Shown: positions 41,743-46,614 of the stretch, in pieces
Layout: the number at the start of each line of letters is the position of its first letter
Numbering within the stretch: position 1 is the stretch's first letter
DNA from: Bacteroidota bacterium
GTDB lineage: Bacteria > Bacteroidota > Ignavibacteria > Kapaibacteriales > UBA961
Direction of reading: 5' to 3'
DNA: 46,614 nt
Assembly: GCA_009919265.1 (NCBI GenBank)
Contig: RGCF01000015.1
Span: 1 to 46,614, forward strand
The notes under the pieces: model-generated
What the model was told of the DNA's origin: nothing
The model's input: only the letters and a program-made list of their open reading frames with translations
The model's database searches: none
Position numbers and translations under genes: made by a program

Positions 41743-42477
41743 TTAAATATCTTCAAATTGTGTTTGGTCACCAGTTGTGTCGTCGAAAGTAAGATCTTGC
41801 CCGTCGAAATCTTCACCAAAGTTTGCGGATTCGTCGTAACCAAATTCTGGGTCAATTGTAGTTGGATCTTGTCCCGTTGTGCTATATTCTGTTCCCGCAG
41901 GAGTATACGCACTAATTACCTGCCATTTCTTGTATGCAAAGGTAACAGGTAAACGAAGAACCTGATCATTAGTATTTGATACTGATACGGGAGCAACTGA
42001 TCTTGGGAATGCGTCAATTATTCTCCAGTGAACAATTCTTTCATCTCTGTTATTTAATGCATACAGATCAATTGTAGAATAGTATTCTGACGGGTAGATA
42101 ACATATCTCGAAACAGGATCGATCATATTACGCATCCAGTCTCCAAAGAAATCTTTAGCAGACCAAGTCGTATCAATTAGAAATGTGAAACTGATCGAGT
42201 CTCCACCAAAATCAATCACATTCGCTCTTTGTTCGTTTAGGTTATTGATTCTAAATGGTCTTGTACCAATTAACGTTCCTGGAATAAGCGCATCTTCGAC
42301 AAACAGAGAAATAAGTCTTGACGTTTCACCACCCGAAACTCTGTGGGAGGACATGCAATTGGGCAGTGAAAAGACTGCTTCGAATCTATTTGATCTTGCA
42401 AAGTCTCCATTTTTACCAGAGATACCTTTTACTTGAGAAAGGAAATCTTGGAAACCGTGCGCTGCTTTAATCGCCAT
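41743..42477 (-). CDS. gp54-like baseplate/tail-tube initiator (tube fold)
   Basis: 244 aa with a tail-tube-type core: RSNRFEAVFSLPNC, DSISFTFLIDTTWSAKDFFGDWM, YYSTIDLYALNNRDERIVHWRIIDAFPRSVAPVSVSNTNDQVLRLPVTFAYKKW. This motif set is shared by T4 gp19, gp48 and gp54. By position next to gp26 and length, the tube initiator gp54 is most likely; a tail-tube protein is the alternative. Acidic C-terminal tail. ATG overlaps the previous stop. Confidence 0.65.
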   Translation of the reverse strand: MAIKAAHGFQDFLSQVKGISGKNGDFARSNRFEAVFSLPNCMSSHRVSGGETSRLISLFVEDALIPGTLIGTRPFRINNLNEQRANVIDFGGDSISFTFLIDTTWSAKDFFGDWMRNMIDPVSRYVIYPSEYYSTIDLYALNNRDERIVHWRIIDAFPRSVAPVSVSNTNDQVLRLPVTFAYKKWQVISAYTPAGTEYSTTGQDPTTIDPEFGYDESANFGEDFDGQDLTFDDTTGDQTQFEDI

Positions 42478-43049
42478 TAGAATTTGCTCCTAGAATCTCT
42501 GAAAACTTGCTCCTTGGTGGCACCAACGAAACTTTCGATTGGTAGGAATATTGCTGCTTGCCAGTCTTCAGGATTGATCTTCATGAATTGTGAATTTACA
42601 TGATTAGACAAATAATGCTTGATGCAAGGTTTTACTTCATTAGCATTTTTCAGATTGTTTAGCAGATTATAAGACATTCTCAATTTAGTTGATTCTGAGT
42701 ATGTTTTTGTTGTCTTATAATCCAGCAGTTCTCCAAGAACTTGCGCACGAATCATATATGGCAAGTAGTGTAGATTGATTCCGTAAAACCCTCCTGGTGC
42801 TGGACCGAAAGGTAGCACCAGCGGAAATGTATCGTAAAACGGAAGTTCGTTCTTTAATTTTGGATCGTAGAAATATAGATACATTGATCCGATCTCGATA
42901 TTGGTTTTTAATTCACCAATATCAGACTTCATAACGCTAGTCTGAGATAACCTCGCGCCAACGAGGTTTTTCACATTGTTCATATACCAATCCATGGACT
43001 TTTGTCCATCACCTGCCTTGGCGCGAAGTCTCTGAAACGGATTTGCCAA
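42477..43049 (-). CDS. gp2-like DNA end protector (head)
   Basis: 190 aa from TTG 43049, which follows an in-frame TAA of the preceding small gene directly. FYDPKLKNELPFYDTFPLVLPFGPAPGGFYGINLHYLPYMIR is the pattern I associate with gp2-type DNA end protectors of T4-like marine phages. In T4, gp2 protects packaged DNA ends against RecBCD and lies beside genes 4 and 53. T4 gp2 is longer (274 aa). A later ATG (Met20) is an alternative start. Confidence 0.6.
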   Translation of the reverse strand: MANPFQRLRAKAGDGQKSMDWYMNNVKNLVGARLSQTSVMKSDIGELKTNIEIGSMYLYFYDPKLKNELPFYDTFPLVLPFGPAPGGFYGINLHYLPYMIRAQVLGELLDYKTTKTYSESTKLRMSYNLLNNLKNANEVKPCIKHYLSNHVNSQFMKINPEDWQAAIFLPIESFVGATKEQVFRDSRSKF

Positions 43050-43220
43050 TTATCTACCTTGTCCTCTGTATGCTTTATAGTTCGCACGTTTGCGCTTGTT
43101 CATTGTGGAAAACTTAATCGAAGAAGGGTTCTTACCAATGGTTGTCTTACCCTTTTTCTGATCGGTGAAAGAAACCTTCTGTCCCTTATTAGATCCACCG
43201 CCCGATTTTGCCTTTGCCAT
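43050..43220 (-). CDS. small basic protein (56 aa)
   Basis: ATG 43220 after AAGGAG; the open frame ends with TAA at 43052-43050. Highly basic (MAKAKSGGGSNKGQKVSFTD, TMNKRKRANYKAYRGQGR), probably DNA-binding. A CAATAAATAAC motif upstream on the minus strand resembles a late promoter. Role unknown; perhaps a virion or head protein. Confidence 0.65.
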   Translation of the reverse strand: MAKAKSGGGSNKGQKVSFTDQKKGKTTIGKNPSSIKFSTMNKRKRANYKAYRGQGR

Positions 43221-43234
43221 AGAAATTCTCCTTG

Positions 43235-43693
43235 TTATTTATTGTTAATTCCCAACTCTTTTTCAGTCAGGATAATGAATTTCCATCCTCTATCTTCACA
43301 AAATTCAGTAGCAAATTTCCACTTTGCTTGGTTCACACCCCATTGCATTACCTCTTGGAGAAACTTCTTTGTTTTCCTAGCAGGAATCTTTGGTTCTTGC
43401 GTAAACTTCTGCGGTTTCACCTCCACTAGATACTTCTTTACAACACCACTTTTTTCTTGAACCTTGATATAAAAATCCACGAAATATCTGTGCACTCGAT
43501 TATCTAAAGGAGAGATATATGGGATAGGCAGTTCTTCAGAACCCCACTCCAATATATTTGAGTTATTATCGCACCACTTCATAAACTTCAGTTCCCAACT
43601 GGAGCGATAAATAATATTGTTCGGATTACCTATGTATTTCTGGGGATTTTGTATTTTATACAGTCCCTTCAATGTTTCCTTGCCATAACCCAT
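43235..43693 (-). CDS. 4: gp4-like head completion nuclease
   Basis: 152 aa. PD-(D/E)XK layout: SSWELKFMKW (Glu34), HRYFVDFYI (Asp73), YLVEVKP (Glu91, Lys93). This fits T4 gp4 (head completion, predicted endonuclease). Start ATG 43693 in the divergent promoter region shared with gp48. No clear Shine-Dalgarno. Confidence 0.8.
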   Translation of the reverse strand: MGYGKETLKGLYKIQNPQKYIGNPNNIIYRSSWELKFMKWCDNNSNILEWGSEELPIPYISPLDNRVHRYFVDFYIKVQEKSGVVKKYLVEVKPQKFTQEPKIPARKTKKFLQEVMQWGVNQAKWKFATEFCEDRGWKFIILTEKELGINNK

Positions 43694-43735
43694 ATAAATA
43701 ATCCGAGTTTCTTCTATTTAATAGGATATTTATTC
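43693..43735. promoter_or_regulatory. divergent late promoter region
   Basis: Plus strand TATAAATA at 43693-43700 (consensus) before gp48. On the minus strand AATAAATAT at about 43724-43732 before gp4. The two genes may share this 45-bp divergent late region. Confidence 0.55.
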
Positions 43736-43738
43736 TAG

Positions 43739-45049
43739 ATGGCAACACCAGCACCGCCACCTCCAGCACAAACCCCTGCTCCTGGGTCAACAGCACCTGC
43801 TGGACCAGCAAAGGCACCAGATCCAAAAAAATACAGCAGATTTAATAGAGATAAATTTATTTCTCAAAATGCTGATCCGTTGCAGACAAACAACACCGTA
43901 GTCAATTTGCGTTATCCTACTGATGTTGGATCACAAGAATTCCCGCACTATGTTGTTTTCTATCCTCTTGTGAGAGAAGGAACAGATCTCGGACAAAAAC
44001 TCCTCAATTCTGGAAAGGGCGTAATTTTCGATCAATCTGATCAAAATCGCGCAGATCCGGAAAATGGTGCTGCTGCTGCTGGAACTGCAGGTGCAATAAT
44101 TGGTGCTACCCTCGGTGCAGCAGCAGGTGCCAACATTGGGGCAAATCTATTGAAGAATGGCGGTCAAATGACTGGAAAGGGAACCACTCCAACAGGTGGT
44201 TCCATGGGAGTTAGAGCACAACTTTCTAAAATCTTTGTTGAAAAAGGTGCTGCTGCACTTGGTACTGTCGCTGGAGGTTTAGTGGGTGGTGCTATTGGTG
44301 GAGCAACTGGAGTAGGAATGTCGTCAGTCGCTGGTGAGCAAAGACTGGTATTTGGTGATGCAGAAATTGTTTTACACGTGACGGATCGCGTTACCCATGG
44401 TTACAGCGCAAACTGGGAAACTGCAGATCTTGGCGGATTGGTTGGTGCTGTTGCGTCAGGTAAGATGTCCGCCGATAGTTTCATGGATAGTGGTGGTGGG
44501 ATTGATTTCGAAAAACTGTCAACAGGTGGTGGCGAGTTGGGCGATTATGCTCTAAGAAAACTCGGTAAGGTTGCTGGTATTGCAGGATTTGATTCACTTG
44601 ATAATGTAATTCAAGCAACCTCAAAGAAGGTTGAAAATCCATATAAAGAACAGTTATTTCGTTCTATGGGATTCAGAAAGTTTGGATTTGACTATAGATT
44701 CTCACCAAGAACCGAAAGCGAAGCAATTGCGGTTTTTGGGGATCCTGATAATAGAAAAGAACAACCAGGAATTATCGAAACATTCCTAAAGCATATGCAT
44801 CCCACAAGAAGTCAAACAGGGTTATTTCTGACATATCCTTCAGAGTTTCTGATTATCTACTACCATAGAGGTGTTGAAAACGTATTTGTGAGAAAGATCT
44901 CCAACTGTGCACTAACAGATATGACTGTCGATTATGGTGCAGAAGGATTTACTACGTTCGCAAATGGTTGTCCAACTGAAGCAACTATCAGAATGCAGTT
45001 TACTGAATTGGAAACGCTGACTACTGACAGAATCATCGGAGGATTCTAA
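43739..45049 (+). CDS. 48: gp48-like baseplate tail-tube cap
   Basis: 436 aa. A Pro/Ala-rich tail at the start, then a Gly/Ala stretch (AAAAGTAGAIIGATLGAAAGANIG) that looks membrane-like and is unusual. The C-terminus is the signature: FRFSP, ETFLKHMHPT, YPSEFLIIYYHRG, NCALTDMTVDYGAEGFTTFANGCPT, RMQFTELETLTTDRI. gp48 caps the baseplate and starts the tail tube. The stop overlaps the gp53 ATG. Confidence 0.8.
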   Translation: MATPAPPPPAQTPAPGSTAPAGPAKAPDPKKYSRFNRDKFISQNADPLQTNNTVVNLRYPTDVGSQEFPHYVVFYPLVREGTDLGQKLLNSGKGVIFDQSDQNRADPENGAAAAGTAGAIIGATLGAAAGANIGANLLKNGGQMTGKGTTPTGGSMGVRAQLSKIFVEKGAAALGTVAGGLVGGAIGGATGVGMSSVAGEQRLVFGDAEIVLHVTDRVTHGYSANWETADLGGLVGAVASGKMSADSFMDSGGGIDFEKLSTGGGELGDYALRKLGKVAGIAGFDSLDNVIQATSKKVENPYKEQLFRSMGFRKFGFDYRFSPRTESEAIAVFGDPDNRKEQPGIIETFLKHMHPTRSQTGLFLTYPSEFLIIYYHRGVENVFVRKISNCALTDMTVDYGAEGFTTFANGCPTEATIRMQFTELETLTTDRIIGGF

Positions 45050-45561
45050 TGTTATTTTCTATGTATCCTAAACTGCAAGTAACAACAATCACTCCTGGTG
45101 CAAGCACAATTGTTACTGATATTTTCCGCAGAATTACAATCAATAGATTTAGTAAGAACCTTGTGTTCCTGCAAACAATTACGGTTCCAGACGGATTTAC
45201 TGTAGAACAGGTTGCTGATAAGTATTATAAGAGACCTGATTATCACTGGGTTATTCTTATGGTAAACGATATTGTTGATGTTAGAAAAGAATGGCCTCTG
45301 AGCAATTCTGATCTGGTTTCTTTTGCCAAGAAGAAATATGGCGAAACGGGAATGTATGAGACGCATCATTATAGAACAACATCAGAACCAAAATTAATTG
45401 TAGATTTGGATGGTGCTGCTTTAGCAAATGGTGATATCGAGGAAGTATCGAACATTCAACACGAAGAAGAACTTAATGATGCAAAACGCGAAATCAATAT
45501 TCTTGAACCAAAATATTTAACGGAATTTGTAACAAATTATATGGCATTAATTGGTAGTTAA
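45049..45561 (+). CDS. 53: gp53-like baseplate wedge protein
   Basis: 170 aa, ATG sharing a base with the gp48 stop. VTDIFRRITINRFSKNLVFLQTITVPDGFTVEQVADKYYKRPDYHWVILMVNDIVDVRKEWPLS is the pattern of gp53, a baseplate wedge component. A short acidic helical end follows. Position next to gp48 is consistent. Confidence 0.85.
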   Translation: MLFSMYPKLQVTTITPGASTIVTDIFRRITINRFSKNLVFLQTITVPDGFTVEQVADKYYKRPDYHWVILMVNDIVDVRKEWPLSNSDLVSFAKKKYGETGMYETHHYRTTSEPKLIVDLDGAALANGDIEEVSNIQHEEELNDAKREINILEPKYLTEFVTNYMALIGS

Positions 45562-45563
45562 TT

Positions 45564-46614
45564 ATGGTAGATACCCCAACTGACAAGGCATCATCTAATA
45601 ATAAAGATTTGGCATCTAGTGGATTACAAAAACCAGGAGACGTAATCATTGATGAATTGTTCATCAATACAGTTACTGGAGTTGCATTAGATCTCAAACC
45701 ATTCTTTGTTGAATTGAATTTGTATGAAGATATTTTTTCACCGACTTTACATGGTAGCGTAGTTATCAGAGATGCTGCCAACCTGATTGGTAGAACACCA
45801 ATCATTGGAGATGAAATCATCACGATCAATGTTAGAACTCCATTCCAGGAAGTTCCTGCTCAAGATGATTTTTTCAATAAAATTCACAAGTCATTCGCAG
45901 TTTATGCAATTAAAGATAGAAAATTAAACAACGATAGAGAGCAATACTATCAACTGTTCTTCTGTTCTGTTGAAGCATCTGCAGATAACATTCTAAGGGT
46001 CTGCGAAAAGTTTACTGGAACTACCGACGAACTTGCTGACAAGATTTTTTCGGACCACCTTTCTCTTCCTAGAATCGTGACGACCAAAGATCCAGCATCG
46101 TTCGAAACGAAAAGCGAAAAGAACACTCCTCTGTTCATTTCAGATACACCTCACCAGTCATATATTACATTTGTTCCTCCAATGTGGAGTCCAATTCAAT
46201 GTATGAATTGGTTGGCAAAAAGATCTCTGGGTGCAAACTTAAAGTCACCTACATTCTTGTTTTTCGAATCGACTAAAGCATTTTATTTTACGTCTATTGA
46301 AAGTCTAGTTGTTTCGCAACTAGAAGCAAATGATATTTTTGCCGATTATGTATACCATCCGAATCTAGATAATTTACAAACAACTTCTGCTCTAAGTAGA
46401 GGTTATTCTACAGTCGAAGCAATCCAATTCCTAACAAACTTGGATGTTTTACAGAGTCAAGATCTAGGTCACTTTGCCAGCACAGTCTTTAGTTTTGACA
46501 TGGTAAAGAAAGAGTATACTGCATATACATACGACCATGGGTTTAACTTTAATGAAATTAATCACATGGAAGATTACAAGATTTCTAAGGATTCTAAATT
46601 TTCTTTAGATAAAG
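45564..46614 (+). CDS. gp27-like baseplate hub protein, cut by window end
   Basis: Open from ATG 45564 to the window end (350 codons seen, no stop). It starts MVDTPTDKASSNNKDLASSG, then GDVIIDELFINTVTGVALDL, FVELNLYEDIFSPTLHGSVVIRD, a hub-type pattern as in gp27 of T4-like phages. The fragment is hub-like; a fused lysozyme or other domain could follow outside the window. Partial. Confidence 0.7.
   Translation, partial: MVDTPTDKASSNNKDLASSGLQKPGDVIIDELFINTVTGVALDLKPFFVELNLYEDIFSPTLHGSVVIRDAANLIGRTPIIGDEIITINVRTPFQEVPAQDDFFNKIHKSFAVYAIKDRKLNNDREQYYQLFFCSVEASADNILRVCEKFTGTTDELADKIFSDHLSLPRIVTTKDPASFETKSEKNTPLFISDTPHQSYITFVPPMWSPIQCMNWLAKRSLGANLKSPTFLFFESTKAFYFTSIESLVVSQLEANDIFADYVYHPNLDNLQTTSALSRGYSTVEAIQFLTNLDVLQSQDLGHFASTVFSFDMVKKEYTAYTYDHGFNFNEINHMEDYKISKDSKFSLDK

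Noticed and set aside
43047-43052. Stop-codon read-through from the small basic gene into the gp2-like gene (same frame, TAA then TTG)
   Set aside because: No read-through context is recognisable; a plain TTG start with an AAGG upstream is simpler.
1-46614. CRISPR array, insertion sequence or integrase
   Set aside because: No regularly spaced repeats, transposase or integrase motifs were seen.

Overview
The window is part of the genome of a T4-related myovirus. It carries a recognisable T4-type core: a gp33-like late-transcription accessory protein, gp59 helicase loader, gp32 ssDNA-binding protein, PhoH-like ATPase, RecB-like exonuclease, a gp26-type baseplate/chaperone protein, a tape-measure candidate, tail-tube and gp48-like cap proteins, gp2-like and gp4-like head-completion proteins, gp53 and a gp27-like hub protein. 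Genes are tightly packed with 1-8 nt overlaps and almost no junk. Marine relatives are suggested by the PhoH protein and twitch-type radical SAM proteins (from memory of such phages). An alphaproteobacterial host is suggested by a circularly permuted two-piece tmRNA whose tag reads ANDNDVAFAGYALAA.

Layout. (1) 1-8077: early-type region of many small genes, driven by strong sigma70-like promoters (gcTTGACA, 17 nt, TAnnnT), with a FkbM-like methyltransferase, a lipoprotein, an HNH endonuclease, a zincin and a metallophosphoesterase. (2) 8118-12427: a four-gene overlapping operon: TET/JBP-type 2-oxoglutarate dioxygenase, GalE epimerase, a glycosyltransferase-like protein and UDP-galactopyranose mutase. 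Together they look like a pathway for hydroxylating DNA bases and decorating them with a sugar, possibly galactofuranose. (3) 12466-14700: a DruA-like protein and a possible nuclease. (4) 14725-21945: two small holin-like membrane proteins, then a curli-type secretion cluster (CsgF, CsgG, two curlin-repeat proteins, a FecR-domain protein) ending in a CHASE2-adenylate cyclase. csgG carries a one-base frameshift in a G5 run, and the displaced C-terminus is intact in the next frame.

(5) 21908-22882: four small minus-strand genes. (6) 23001-32918: a nine-gene overlapping operon from one promoter: a basic protein, a methyltransferase-like protein and seven consecutive radical SAM enzymes of three architectures. 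(7) 32954-38703: small conserved genes, PhoH, exonuclease, the tmRNA, a SleB-type cell-wall hydrolase and the gp33-gp59-gp32 replication block, closed by a shared bidirectional terminator. (8) 38738-43693, minus strand: tape measure, a predicted -1 frameshifted gp26 pair, tail-tube initiator, gp2-like, a small basic protein and gp4-like. (9) 43739-46614, plus strand: gp48-like, gp53-like and a hub protein cut by the window end.

The most unusual content is the seven-enzyme radical SAM array, the curli-plus-cyclase operon, the TET/galactofuranose operon and the phage-borne permuted tmRNA. Functional assignments come from motif recognition by eye. No database search was run.
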